Assembly (NCBI GenBank): GCA_021202985.1 | Contig: JAJQCA010000034.1 | Coordinates: 1 to 39,727 of the forward strand | DNA: 39,727 nt | Direction: 5' to 3' | Source of the DNA: Alistipes sp. | Lineage (GTDB): Bacteria; Bacteroidota; Bacteroidia; Bacteroidales; Rikenellaceae | Shown here: positions 16,300-24,191 of the stretch, piece after piece | How the letters are laid out: each line of letters begins with the position of its first letter | Position numbering within the stretch: position 1 is the stretch's first letter | Made by a program: the position numbers and the translations under genes | Notes under the pieces: model-generated | The model's input: only the letters and a program-made list of their open reading frames with translations | Told to the model about the DNA's origin: nothing | Databases searched by the model: none

Positions 16300-16941
16300 A
16301 TGAATTTTTCAAAGGCATTGAACATACTTCTGGCTGCCGCTTTGCTTGTTGTAGTCGGAATTTATTCCACCCGCGGCACTACGGCCGGTGACACACGAAA
16401 CAACATAGCTATGAGCGCAAAAACAGCAACCGACATTATCCACGAACGTTCGAGCATCCGCTCCTACACCGACACACCGCTCACGGAAGAGCAACTCGAA
16501 ACCCTCGTACGCGCGGGAATGGCCGCCCCGTCGGCAATGAATAAACAGCCCTGGCAGTTTATTATCGTGGACGACAGGGAGAAACTCGACGCCTTCGGGG
16601 ACGCGCTCCAGACATCCCGGATGGCGAAACTCGCCCCGGCCGCCATAATCGTCTGCGGCGACCTCTCAAAAGCGGGCGAAGGCTGGTTGCAGCAATACTG
16701 GATACAGGACGTGTCGGCCGCTTCGCAGAATATACTGCTGGCGGCTACCGATATGGGGCTGGGAGCGGTATGGACCAGCGTCTACCCTGCGCCGGAGCGT
16801 ATGGAGGTGGTCTCCGGTATCCTCGGGCTGCCGGAACACATAGTTCCTTTCAATATCATACCGGTCGGTTATCCCGACGGCGAGGCGCGCCCGATGGATA
16901 AATGGAAACCTGAGAACGTACGCCGCAACGGTTGGGAGTAA
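16300..16941 (+). CDS. Nitroreductase-family protein with N-terminal membrane segment
   Basis: A 213-residue FMN-dependent nitroreductase-like protein. The core starts near residue 42 with HERSSIRSYTDTPL, containing the SIR-Y FMN-phosphate contact, then MAAPSAMNKQPWQFIIVDD and, near the end, NIIPVGYPDGE, all standard for the family. Residues 8-24 are a hydrophobic segment (LNILLAAALLVVVGIYS) that ordinary cytosolic nitroreductases lack, so the enzyme may be membrane-anchored or exported. An internal ATG (codon 38, near 16411) would give a plain cytosolic form. Substrate unknown: quinones, nitro compounds or flavins are typical. It ends at a strong terminator and seems monocistronic. Confidence 0.88.
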   Translation: MNFSKALNILLAAALLVVVGIYSTRGTTAGDTRNNIAMSAKTATDIIHERSSIRSYTDTPLTEEQLETLVRAGMAAPSAMNKQPWQFIIVDDREKLDAFGDALQTSRMAKLAPAAIIVCGDLSKAGEGWLQQYWIQDVSAASQNILLAATDMGLGAVWTSVYPAPERMEVVSGILGLPEHIVPFNIIPVGYPDGEARPMDKWKPENVRRNGWE

Positions 16942-16961
16942 TCCCGGCCCTGCCGTATGGT

Positions 16962-16996
16962 AAAGCCCGTCATAAAATGACGGGCTTTCTCGTTTA
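16962..16996 (+). terminator. Rho-independent terminator
   Basis: AAAGCCCGTCAT (16962-16973) and ATGACGGGCTTT (16977-16988) form a 12-bp perfect stem with a 3-base loop, followed by TCTCGTTT. It ends the nitroreductase gene, 21 bases past its stop. Confidence 0.93.
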
Positions 16997-17178
16997 TGTA
17001 GGTCTGCCTGCGGACCGGTTATCTGTTAATATGGCCACTCCCCCACTCCTGTGGAGACTTTACGGAATGTTTTATCCGCCCGGCGCCATAGTGCATTTCC
17101 CGTCCGGTGGAGCGGCAGTTCGGGAACGGATTTCGTCAGTTCGGGCAGATTCGGCATAAAATCCTCCGCGGGGCATTC

Positions 17179-17186
17179 TACTTTTG
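17179..17186 (+). promoter_or_regulatory. -7 box upstream of the beta-barrel gene
   Basis: TACTTTTG matches TAnnTTTG. The ATG is 69 bases downstream, giving a leader of about 60 bases. A weak TTCG lies near the -33 position. Confidence 0.55.
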
Positions 17187-17254
17187 TTCCGTACGACGAA
17201 AGGGACATCTGTAAAGACAAAAGACATAGAAGTTCAATTTAAAAAGAAAGCGTT

Positions 17255-17860
17255 ATGAAAAAGACATTATTGGCCACCCTCGCAGTATTGCTTACGGTGG
17301 GAACGGCACAGGTCTACGGACAATCGGTAACCGGCGGTATCAAAGCAAACGCTAACCTCTCGAACTTTATTCGTACGGACCTCGACGGACTGGACAACCC
17401 GATGCGGGTAGGCGCTTCGGTGGGCGGGTTCCTCAAATGGGACATAACCGAACACTTCGCCCTCCAGCCGGAACTGATGCTGCACTTCAAAGCCTCTAAG
17501 TTCGAACAGACGGTCGGCTCGGTTAAGACGGGCACCTCATACGAATATTACGGTATCGAAATACCGGTGTACGCGGTGGGCCAGATGCAGTTGGGCAATG
17601 GACGGGGTTACATAGGCGCCGGTCCTTACGTAGGCCTCGGATTCTCGGCCAAGAACCACCCGGGCGGGAACCTGTACAGCAGCAACACCCTGCAGCGCTG
17701 GGATTTCGGGGCAGGAGCCATGATAGGATATGAATTCGGCTGCCGGGTGGGCATCAATGCCGGTTACCAGATCGGGTTCATCGACGCACTGGACTCCGGT
17801 AAGGACGACGCAACCATGCTGCCGCAGACCGTGAGCCTTGGCCTCTCTTACAGGTTCTGA
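17255..17860 (+). CDS. Outer-membrane beta-barrel protein
   Basis: A 201-residue outer-membrane protein: signal peptide MKKTLLATLAVLLTVGTAQVYGQ cleaved after about residue 22, then alternating amphipathic strands (GGIKANANLSNF, GGFLKWDITEHFALQPELML, YGIEIPVYAVGQ, YIGAGPYVGLGF) ending in SLGLSYRF with the terminal aromatic residue needed for barrel insertion. This fits the eight-stranded PorT/OMP_b-brl_2-type family common in Bacteroidetes. No specific function can be given. It has its own promoter. A two-component system follows downstream in the same direction, but with a separate promoter and a terminator-like hairpin between. Confidence 0.88.
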   Translation: MKKTLLATLAVLLTVGTAQVYGQSVTGGIKANANLSNFIRTDLDGLDNPMRVGASVGGFLKWDITEHFALQPELMLHFKASKFEQTVGSVKTGTSYEYYGIEIPVYAVGQMQLGNGRGYIGAGPYVGLGFSAKNHPGGNLYSSNTLQRWDFGAGAMIGYEFGCRVGINAGYQIGFIDALDSGKDDATMLPQTVSLGLSYRF

Positions 17861-18112
17861 ACCACAACAGTCTATCATCCGAGTCGCTCGTCCGCGGTGA
17901 GTTCTCACCACCGCGGCCCGCGACGGGGCTAACGGTTTGCGGGTAATATCCGTAAAACATAAGGTAAGTTTTAAAGTCAGTTATACAAAGGATAGTTTTC
18001 AAAAAGTGTTTCTCAGTTAGTGTTTGGGTTAGTAGTATTGATTATGAAGAAGGGCATTAGAAGCAGAGGTCCCGTCCGAGGGGGTAGTAGTCTTAGGGAC
18101 CGTCAAATGCCG

Positions 18113-18163
18113 GCCCTCCCGTCCCGCGCATCTGTTGCGCCGGACGGGAGGGCGCCCTTTTAT
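18113..18163 (+). terminator. Strong terminator-like hairpin
   Basis: GCCCTCCCGTCC (18113-18124) pairs perfectly with GGACGGGAGGGC (18142-18153); inside, GCGC / GCGC extends the stem around a 7-base loop. The tail is GCCCTTTTAT. It either ends a long 3' untranslated region of the beta-barrel gene or a small RNA. Confidence 0.75.
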
Positions 18164-18253
18164 AGACTCCATACCCGTTCCATTGAAGCTGATTCCGGAA
18201 TTCGGTACAACCCGCAAATAGAGACCGGGCGGCAACCTTTAGGAACATTATGC

Positions 18254-18261
18254 TAACTTTG
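18254..18261 (+). promoter_or_regulatory. -7 box upstream of the two-component operon
   Basis: TAACTTTG matches TAnnTTTG exactly, 71 bases before the histidine kinase ATG. No clear -33 element. Confidence 0.6.
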
Positions 18262-18332
18262 TAAAAAGGCAAAACCCGTAACACCCCGTAAAACAACTCC
18301 GCTCATCAACCAGTATAAACGCCCCTGACCCG

Positions 18333-19388
18333 ATGACAGGAAAACGTAAAATACTTTATATAAAATCCATCCTGCTGGGGCTGGGTATAACAGTCCTGCT
18401 CCATTTTTTCATACTGCTGCTGCTCGCCGGGTACAACGCCTTCAACTCGCCGTTCGTAATCCCTTTCGACCTGTACCAGATGCGAAGCAGCATGCTGTTT
18501 TACAGCTTCTTCTCGCTTTTCTTCTACCTCACGGTGCAGTTCCTGATAGTGTTCCGGATACAGGGTGACTCGAGGCGGTTCCGGTTGGGATGGATAACTC
18601 TTGCGGTGCTGTCGATGGCGCTGGTGGACGGGCTGCTGGTGATGAGGCTCTACCACGAAATGTTCGACCTGGGAGGCGAATTGTCGTTCCGCATCTATGC
18701 GGGAAGCCTCGTGGGTAACGGGTTCCTGAGCCTGGTGGTAATCCTTTTGGGTTACATGGATTTCATAACCTCCAAACAGCAGGCCATGGCGCTGGAAAAC
18801 CAGACATTGAAATCGCAGAACCTCCAGTCGCGCTACGAAGCACTTAAAAACCAGATAGACCCGCATTTCATATTCAACACTTTCAGTTCGCTCACGAGCA
18901 TGATAGAGCTGGACCCGGTGCGGGCGCAGGATTTCTCCATACGTATGTCGTCGGTCCTCAGGTACACCCTTCAGCATAAAGACGTGGTCACGTTGGCCGA
19001 AGAGATTGCCTTCGCACGCGATTATTGTTCGCTGATGCAGATACGCTACGGCGACAACCTGTCGTTCAAAGCCGAAATTGACCCGGCGTACGACGGCCAT
19101 TACGTCGTGCCGCTCAGCGTGCAGACACTCGTCGAGAATGCCGTGAAACACAACGAGATATCCAACCGTTCGCCGATGCGTATAAGCATTCACACCAACC
19201 CCGACGCCACGCTTACCGTTAGCAACCCGTTACAGGCCAAACGCGATCCGGGCACGGGCACGGGCCTCGGCCTCGCCAACCTTTCGGAACGATACCTGCT
19301 CCGGTTCCGGCGCGAAGTGAAGATACACCAGAACGAAAAGATATTTATGGTCACCATACCGTTAATCCCCGACAGCAGGATAAAATGA
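18333..19388 (+). CDS. Sensor histidine kinase, LytS/YehU type
   Basis: A 351-residue inner-membrane kinase that should phosphorylate the response regulator encoded right after it. Four hydrophobic segments lie near residues 12-34, 52-75, 86-105 and 122-145, forming a sensor domain without a large periplasmic loop. A short coiled coil (147-172) follows. The phospho-acceptor is H178 in NQIDPHFIFNTFSSL, the motif of the His_kinase (LytS) family. The ATP site has LVENAVKHN (N269, N274) and GTGTGLGLANL (308-318). It overlaps the next gene by 4 bases (ATGA), indicating translational coupling. The signal is not known; relatives sense membrane potential, peptides or pyruvate. The start is supported by the promoter at 18254 and the start of helix 1. 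Confidence 0.93.
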   Translation: MTGKRKILYIKSILLGLGITVLLHFFILLLLAGYNAFNSPFVIPFDLYQMRSSMLFYSFFSLFFYLTVQFLIVFRIQGDSRRFRLGWITLAVLSMALVDGLLVMRLYHEMFDLGGELSFRIYAGSLVGNGFLSLVVILLGYMDFITSKQQAMALENQTLKSQNLQSRYEALKNQIDPHFIFNTFSSLTSMIELDPVRAQDFSIRMSSVLRYTLQHKDVVTLAEEIAFARDYCSLMQIRYGDNLSFKAEIDPAYDGHYVVPLSVQTLVENAVKHNEISNRSPMRISIHTNPDATLTVSNPLQAKRDPGTGTGLGLANLSERYLLRFRREVKIHQNEKIFMVTIPLIPDSRIK

Positions 19389-20149
19389 AAGCGCTCATTA
19401 TAGAAGACGAACACCTGCCCGCACGGCGGCTGGAAAAACTGCTGCGCGAGCTGCGCCCTGGGGCGGAGGTACTCGCGGTGCTCCAGACCGTTGACGAGAG
19501 TGTGGAGTGGTTTGCAGCCAATGCGGCCCCGGATATAGTATTTATGGATATCCACCTTGCCGACGGCCTTTCGTTCTCGATTTTCGAGGAGGCCCGGGTG
19601 GAGTGCCCTATTATTTTTACCACGGCCTACGACCAGTACGCCCTGAAAACGTTCGAAGTGAACAGCGTCGACTACCTGCTGAAACCGGTGAGGCGCGAGG
19701 ACCTCGAACGGGCGCTCAACAAACTCGATTTCCTCTCCAACAGCGCGGCCGGCTCCCCGGCCGCGGTAGACATGGCAGACCTTGCCCGGCTGCTTGAGCA
19801 GGGGATGCAGAGCTACAAACATTCGTTTTTCGTAACCCACAAGGATACGCTGATACCTGTTCAGGTGCGGGACATAGCCTACTTCGTGCTCGACAACAGG
19901 ATTGTAACGGCCTGGTCGTACGAGGGAAGGCACTACAATATCGACACCACCCTCGAGGAGCTTGCCCGTCAGCTCGACCCACGGGAGTTCTACCGCGCCA
20001 ACCGCCAGTATATTATCGCCCGCGGGGCCATCCGCAACATCGCCACCTGGTTCGGCAGCCGCGCGGTGGTTAACCTGACGGTTCCCTCGGAGCGGATTAT
20101 CGTAAGCCGGACGAATGTGGCGGACTTTAAAAGGTGGGTGACCGGCTGA
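19385..20149 (+). CDS. LytTR-type response regulator
   Basis: A 254-residue cytosolic transcription factor. The receiver domain (1-120) has the acidic pair E7/D8, phospho-acceptor D55 in FMDIHLADG, T79/T80 and K100 in DYLLKP. The LytTR DNA-binding domain occupies about 148-254, with FFVTHKDTLIPVQVRDIAYF, then REFYRANRQYIIARGAI and a final strand region with RIIVSRTNVADFKRWV. It is the partner of the overlapping histidine kinase. Targets cannot be read directly; the adjacent beta-barrel gene upstream is a candidate only by position. No LytTR direct-repeat site was identified. Confidence 0.93.
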   Translation: MKALIIEDEHLPARRLEKLLRELRPGAEVLAVLQTVDESVEWFAANAAPDIVFMDIHLADGLSFSIFEEARVECPIIFTTAYDQYALKTFEVNSVDYLLKPVRREDLERALNKLDFLSNSAAGSPAAVDMADLARLLEQGMQSYKHSFFVTHKDTLIPVQVRDIAYFVLDNRIVTAWSYEGRHYNIDTTLEELARQLDPREFYRANRQYIIARGAIRNIATWFGSRAVVNLTVPSERIIVSRTNVADFKRWVTG

Positions 20150-20262
20150 TATCCATCGGAGTATGCAGTAGGGGGAATTACGGACTGCCCGCGTTTCCGA
20201 AATTCCAAAACCTTCCCGGCTCAGGTAAGCCGCCCGGCTTTCGTAATCCGGGAACAAAACCA

Positions 20263-20270
20263 TACCTTTG
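20263..20270 (+). promoter_or_regulatory. Promoter of mtaB, giving a near-leaderless mRNA
   Basis: TACCTTTG matches TAnnTTTG and TTTC at 20239-20242 lies 20 bases upstream as a likely -33 element. The box ends only 9 bases before the ATG at 20280, so the transcript should have almost no leader. Confidence 0.65.
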
Positions 20271-20279
20271 CACCCGGTT

Positions 20280-21578
20280 ATGGCGAAGGTGAGTTTCCAT
20301 ACGCTGGGCTGTAAGCTCAATTTCTCGGAGAGTTCGACGCTGGCGAGGCAGTTCGAGGAGGGCGGCTTCAGCCGGTGCGGGCGGGGTGAGGCGCCCGATA
20401 TCTGCGTGGTGAATACCTGCTCGGTGACCGGGCAGGCGGACAAGAAGTGCCGCAACCTTATCCGGCGCCTGGCCCGGCAGTACCCCGAGGCTATAATTGC
20501 TGTTACGGGCTGTTACGCCCAGTTGAAGGCCGATGAAATCGCCGCAATCGAAGGTGTGGACCTCGTCGTAGGCAACGGCGGCAAGGGCGACCTGTTCGAG
20601 AGGGTGTCGCGGCTCGCGGCCAAAAAGCAGGGAACGGAGGTTCACGGCTGCGGTGCCGGCCGCATTTCCGGGTTCTTCGCATCCTTCTCCACGGGTGACC
20701 GCACACGGGCATTTCTGAAAGTTCAGGACGGTTGCGACTACAAGTGTTCTTACTGCACGATTCCCTACGCCCGCGGTGCCAGCCGCAATATTCCCATAGC
20801 CGATATCGTGAACGAAGCCCGGGTAATTGCCTCAACCGGCATCCGGGAAATCGTCCTTACGGGCATTAACACCGGCGATTTCGGAAAGACCACGGGCGAG
20901 ACCTTTGCCGACCTGCTACGCGCGCTGGGCGACGTGGACGGTATCGAAAGGTACCGTATCTCCTCCATCGAACCGAACCTGCTGACGGACGAAATCGTAG
21001 GTTTCTGCGCAGGCCATCCCAGTTTTATGCCCCACTTCCATATTCCGCTCCAGAGCGGGTGCGACCGTATTCTGGGCCTGATGCGCAGGCGATACCGCAC
21101 GGCTCTGTTCGCCGAACGGGTTGAACGGGTGCGCGAGGCCATTCCGGATGCGTTTATCGGAATAGATATCATAACCGGGTTCCCCGGCGAGACGGACGAG
21201 GATTTCCGGAGTACGGTGGATTTCCTGCGTGCGGTGCGTCCCGCATTCCTGCATGTGTTCCCGTTCTCGGAACGCGAAGGCACCCCGGCTGCGGAGATGC
21301 CGGGCAAAGTGCCGCCGGAAGAAAAGGCCCGCCGCACCGCCGCCCTTACCGCCCTGAGCGGCGAGTTCCACCGGGAGTTCATCTCGTCCCGTATCTGCAC
21401 AGTTGCCGACGTCCTGTTCGAGAGCGATATAAAGAACGGGACAATCGGCGGGTTCACACCCAACTACATAAAAGTTCGTATACCGTACGACCGGTCGGCC
21501 GTCAACGCCGTCCGGCAGGTCCGGCTGACGGGGATATCCGAGGATGGCTCGGAAGCTCGTGGCGAACTGGCGGGATGA
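20280..21578 (+). CDS. mtaB: tRNA (t6A37) methylthiotransferase MtaB
   Basis: This radical SAM methylthiotransferase adds a 2-methylthio group to N6-threonylcarbamoyladenosine at position 37 of tRNAs reading ANN codons. It is 432 residues, normal for the family. The N-terminal domain has HTLGCKLNFSES with C11, plus C47 (VNTCSVT) and C78 (VTGCYA) for the second cluster. The radical SAM motif is DGCDYKCSYCTIPYARG with C152, C156 and C159. A short TRAM-like region closes the protein. The HTLGCKLN start is diagnostic for the MtaB branch against MiaB or RimO. A TTG 12 bases upstream is in frame, but lies in the promoter box; the ATG at 20280 is preferred. It follows the two-component genes by 130 bases with its own promoter. 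Confidence 0.93.
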   Translation: MAKVSFHTLGCKLNFSESSTLARQFEEGGFSRCGRGEAPDICVVNTCSVTGQADKKCRNLIRRLARQYPEAIIAVTGCYAQLKADEIAAIEGVDLVVGNGGKGDLFERVSRLAAKKQGTEVHGCGAGRISGFFASFSTGDRTRAFLKVQDGCDYKCSYCTIPYARGASRNIPIADIVNEARVIASTGIREIVLTGINTGDFGKTTGETFADLLRALGDVDGIERYRISSIEPNLLTDEIVGFCAGHPSFMPHFHIPLQSGCDRILGLMRRRYRTALFAERVERVREAIPDAFIGIDIITGFPGETDEDFRSTVDFLRAVRPAFLHVFPFSEREGTPAAEMPGKVPPEEKARRTAALTALSGEFHREFISSRICTVADVLFESDIKNGTIGGFTPNYIKVRIPYDRSAVNAVRQVRLTGISEDGSEARGELAG

Positions 21579-21613
21579 TCCCGCAGGATATTATCCGTGA
21601 AGATTATAAAAGA

Positions 21614-21850
21614 GATCCTTCACTTACGTTCAGGATGACATTTTACATGATTGTCATTCGGAGTGCAACGATGAATCTTAACTTGGGTTTCTTAAAAAAC
21701 CATTAGCCGGCAGAGGTCTTTCACTCGGTCATGGTGAAACCATTAACCGAAGAGAGTTCATTCACCTGCGTTAAGGATGACATTTTAATTGATTGTCATT
21801 CGTAATTTAACGATTGATCTTAACTTCGATTCCTTCAAAAACCATTAATC
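21614..21850. repeat. Two tandem copies of a palindromic repeat module
   Basis: Copy one (about 21614-21709) and copy two (about 21755-21850) align over some 96 bases: both have a TTCAC-x-T-x-CGTT-x-AGGATGACATTTTA arm, GATTGTCATTCG, an ACGAT-ATCTTAACTT segment and TTAAAAACCATTA at the end. They belong to the GTCATTCTGAACG family but are degenerate and extended on the right. Confidence 0.75.
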
Positions 21851-21954
21851 CACAATCCGTCCTTGGGTTCAGGATGACCTCACTGACGAGCACGATAATT
21901 GCCGTTACGGCACCGGGATGTCCGATTTTTTGCAGGGAATTGACGGACTCTTAG

Positions 21955-21962
21955 TATCTTTG
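21955..21962 (+). promoter_or_regulatory. Promoter of the HAMP-TrkH operon
   Basis: TATCTTTG matches TAnnTTTG. TTTG at 21929-21932 lies 22 bases upstream, slightly longer than the usual spacing. The ATG follows 17 bases after the box. Confidence 0.7.
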
Positions 21963-21979
21963 CCTGTAAATTTTTCGCC

Positions 21980-22720
21980 ATGAACGGTATCCGCAAAAAA
22001 ATATCCCTCGGCTTCTGGTGCCTCGCTCTAATGCTGGTATTCTCCGGGCTGGTGTCGCTGCTGGAACTTCGCAGGCTCGGGCGCAGTACCGGCGACCTGC
22101 TTCAAACCAGCACGTACAGCATGGAGCTGTCCAAACGGATGCTCGACGCCGTGCAGGAACAGAATACTTCACTTCTCCAGACAATCGTACTGGAGCGAAA
22201 TTCTTTCGACGAGACTTTCCGCCACGGCCACGACGAATTCGAAAGCGCCCTCGGCGAAGCAGCCCGCACGGCCACCGACCGGCTGGAGCTGGACAATATC
22301 TACACGGCCCGGCAGCGGTATTACGAACTGGTGAGCAATTATCTCGACGAGTCGATGGATACCGACATCGAATGGTTCGTGGAAATGTATAAAACCAGTT
22401 ACCAGGAGCTTACCGACGCCATAAAGAATTACATGGTCTCCTCGCAGCATTCGCTGCTTACCAGTGCCACATCCCTCAGGAGCAACGCCTACCGGGCCAT
22501 GATGCCGGGCGTTATTACGCTCTGCGTAGCCATCGTCATGGTGCTCGTGTTCGCCTACCTGCTGGACCTTTATTACACCCGTCCGCTCATGGGAATCAAC
22601 AAAGGCCTCCGCGGTTACATTACCCATCGCATCCCGTTCAATGTAAAAATGGAGGGACGCGACGAGATTTACGCGATAAAGGAGGGTATCTCGACGCTTA
22701 TAAATTCAAAACGCGAATAA
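21980..22720 (+). CDS. Orphan four-helix-bundle/HAMP membrane protein
   Basis: This 246-residue inner-membrane protein looks like the input half of a chemoreceptor or sensor kinase. Helix 1 (about 10-29) is followed by a periplasmic, all-helical domain of about 145 residues resembling the MCP four-helix bundle (SKRMLDAVQEQNTSLLQ and VLERNSFDETFRHGHDEFESAL). A second helix (about 175-197) is followed by a HAMP-like segment (YYTRPLMGINKGLRGYI...DEIYAIKEGISTLI). It then stops: there is no kinase, cyclase or methyl-accepting domain. The next gene, trkH, starts 8 bases later, so the two are probably translated from one mRNA. I infer a regulatory or structural partner for the transporter, unproven. 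There is no sign of a frameshifted kinase remnant downstream. Confidence 0.8.
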   Translation: MNGIRKKISLGFWCLALMLVFSGLVSLLELRRLGRSTGDLLQTSTYSMELSKRMLDAVQEQNTSLLQTIVLERNSFDETFRHGHDEFESALGEAARTATDRLELDNIYTARQRYYELVSNYLDESMDTDIEWFVEMYKTSYQELTDAIKNYMVSSQHSLLTSATSLRSNAYRAMMPGVITLCVAIVMVLVFAYLLDLYYTRPLMGINKGLRGYITHRIPFNVKMEGRDEIYAIKEGISTLINSKRE

Positions 22721-22728
22721 CCCCGGGT

Positions 22729-24174
22729 ATGCGCTTCAACGTGGTTTTGAGATATATGGGGATAGTGATGCTGCTCGTTGCGGTGTTCCTGCTGGTGTCC
22801 TCTGTTATCTCACTCGTATACGGGGTAGATACCGGTTTCTACCCGTTGCTACTGTCGGCCGTGATGGCCGGGGCGCTCGGGGGCTTCCCGTTGATTTTCG
22901 TGGAGAAGGCCGACAGCCTGAATATAAAGGAGGGGTACGCTATCGTGGTGGGCGGGTGGCTTGCGGCCTGCTTCGTAGGAACTTTCCCCTACCTGCTGTG
23001 GGGCGGCCAATTCGATATCCCCACCGCATGGTTCGAAAGCGTCTCGGGATTCACCACCACCGGCTCCACCTCCCTGTCGGATATAGAGGCACTCCCTAAA
23101 AGCCTGCTCTTCTGGCGCTCGTGCACCCACTGGCTGGGGGGCGTCGGGGTGGTTATGTTCGTGCTGGTTATTCTGCCCTCGCTGGGCCGTACCAAGATGA
23201 CCCTTTCGAGCGTGGAACTTTCGCCGCTCGCCCGTGAGAATTACAAATACAAGTCTCAGAAGATTGTACGCATACTGCTCACGCTCTACGCAGGTATGAC
23301 GGTTTCGGCAGCCCTGCTGCTCGGATTGTGCGGTATGGACTGGTTCGACGCGGTAAACCATGCCTTCTCCTGTGTAGCCACCGGAGGTTTCAGCACCCGC
23401 AACCTGAGCCTCGCCTATTTCGACAGCGCATGGATAGAAGTGGTGACGATGGTATTTATGACCCTGTCGGCTATACATTTCGGACTTATTTTCGCTACCT
23501 TTACAGGCAACAGGAACAATATATTCCGGTCCGAAGTGGTAAGGTTCTTTTTGGGTACCATAGTCGTGGGAGGGATACTGGTATCGGTGAACCTGTTTAC
23601 AACGGGTTTCTACCCGAGCTTCACCTCGGCGCTGCGTTACGGGATGTTCCAGTCGGTGTCGGTGATATCGACCACCGGGTTCGCCACCGCCGACACGTCC
23701 GTATGGCCGCCGCTTGCGGTGATGGTGCTGATTTATATGACGTTCCAGTGCGGTTGCGCCGGCTCGACCTCGGGAGGTATAAAGAGCGACCGGGTATGGC
23801 TCGCCCTGAAGGTGCTGCGGGCTCGTATCCTCCAGCAGCAGCACCCCAACGCGATAATCCGCGTCAGGCTGAACAACGTCACGCAGGACGAGAAGGTGGT
23901 GGGCTTCGCCATGCTGTTTATCGTTATCTATATTATGATAACGACGGCCGGCACACTCGTGGTAAGCGCCACGGGGATGGACCTGGAAAGCAGTTTCACG
24001 CTGGTGGCGGCAAGTATGGGCAACGTGGGTCCGGGGTTCGGGCAGGTAGGCTCGATGGCCAACTTCTCGGACATTTCGCCCTTCGTGCGATTTTGCAGCA
24101 CGGTGTTGATGCTTCTTGGGAGGCTGGAGATTTTCGGGCTTGTGCAGTTGTTCCTGATAAAGTGGTGGAAATAG
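22729..24174 (+). CDS. trkH: Potassium uptake transporter subunit TrkH
   Basis: This 481-residue inner-membrane protein is the K+-translocating subunit of the Trk/Ktr system. The four pore loops of the superfamily are visible: SGFTTTGST (106-114), CVATGGFST (215-223), STTGFAT (314-320) and MGNVGPGFG (430-438), each with the filter glycine. CGCAGSTSGGIKSDR after the third loop is the usual helix-breaker region. TrkH normally needs the nucleotide-binding gating subunit TrkA; no trkA is in this window, and the upstream position is taken by the HAMP-type protein. The following gene starts 17 bases after the stop, so it is likely a three-gene operon. Confidence 0.95.
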   Translation: MRFNVVLRYMGIVMLLVAVFLLVSSVISLVYGVDTGFYPLLLSAVMAGALGGFPLIFVEKADSLNIKEGYAIVVGGWLAACFVGTFPYLLWGGQFDIPTAWFESVSGFTTTGSTSLSDIEALPKSLLFWRSCTHWLGGVGVVMFVLVILPSLGRTKMTLSSVELSPLARENYKYKSQKIVRILLTLYAGMTVSAALLLGLCGMDWFDAVNHAFSCVATGGFSTRNLSLAYFDSAWIEVVTMVFMTLSAIHFGLIFATFTGNRNNIFRSEVVRFFLGTIVVGGILVSVNLFTTGFYPSFTSALRYGMFQSVSVISTTGFATADTSVWPPLAVMVLIYMTFQCGCAGSTSGGIKSDRVWLALKVLRARILQQQHPNAIIRVRLNNVTQDEKVVGFAMLFIVIYIMITTAGTLVVSATGMDLESSFTLVAASMGNVGPGFGQVGSMANFSDISPFVRFCSTVLMLLGRLEIFGLVQLFLIKWWK

Positions 24175-24191
24175 AGGATTTGCAATAGATT

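Larger units (their letters stand above)
16942..17254. other. Intergenic region between nitroreductase and beta-barrel genes
   Basis: It contains the nitroreductase terminator and a promoter with a leader of about 60 bases ahead of the beta-barrel gene. Nothing else recognisable was found; the small open frames have no supporting features. Confidence 0.55.
17861..18332. other. Intergenic region with strong hairpins
   Basis: No protein gene is supported. It contains a GC-rich hairpin at 17892-17916 (CCGCGGTG / CACCGCGG), an inverted repeat GGTCCC / GGGACC near 18068-18101, the terminator-like structure at 18113-18163 and the promoter at 18254. The distance of 250 bases from the beta-barrel stop to the terminator leaves room for a small RNA. 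Confidence 0.55.
21579..21979. other. Intergenic region with duplicated palindromic repeats
   Basis: No gene is supported. Most of the interval is two diverged tandem copies of a repeat module (21614-21850) plus a fragment ending CAGGATGAC near 21877. The last 60 bases carry the promoter of the next operon. Confidence 0.6.

Noticed and set aside
18020-18256. 78-codon plus-strand frame
   Set aside because: It runs through the terminator-like hairpin and has no recognisable protein features.
20268-20279. Upstream TTG start for mtaB
   Set aside because: It overlaps the -7 box, so it would not be in the mRNA; homologues begin near the ATG at 20280.
19190-20455. 421-codon open frame on the minus strand
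   Set aside because: It runs antisense across the kinase, the response regulator and the mtaB start, all of which have family motifs. No motif of its own.
22849-23844. 331-codon open frame on the minus strand
   Set aside because: Antisense to trkH; His/Gly/Arg-rich product without family features.
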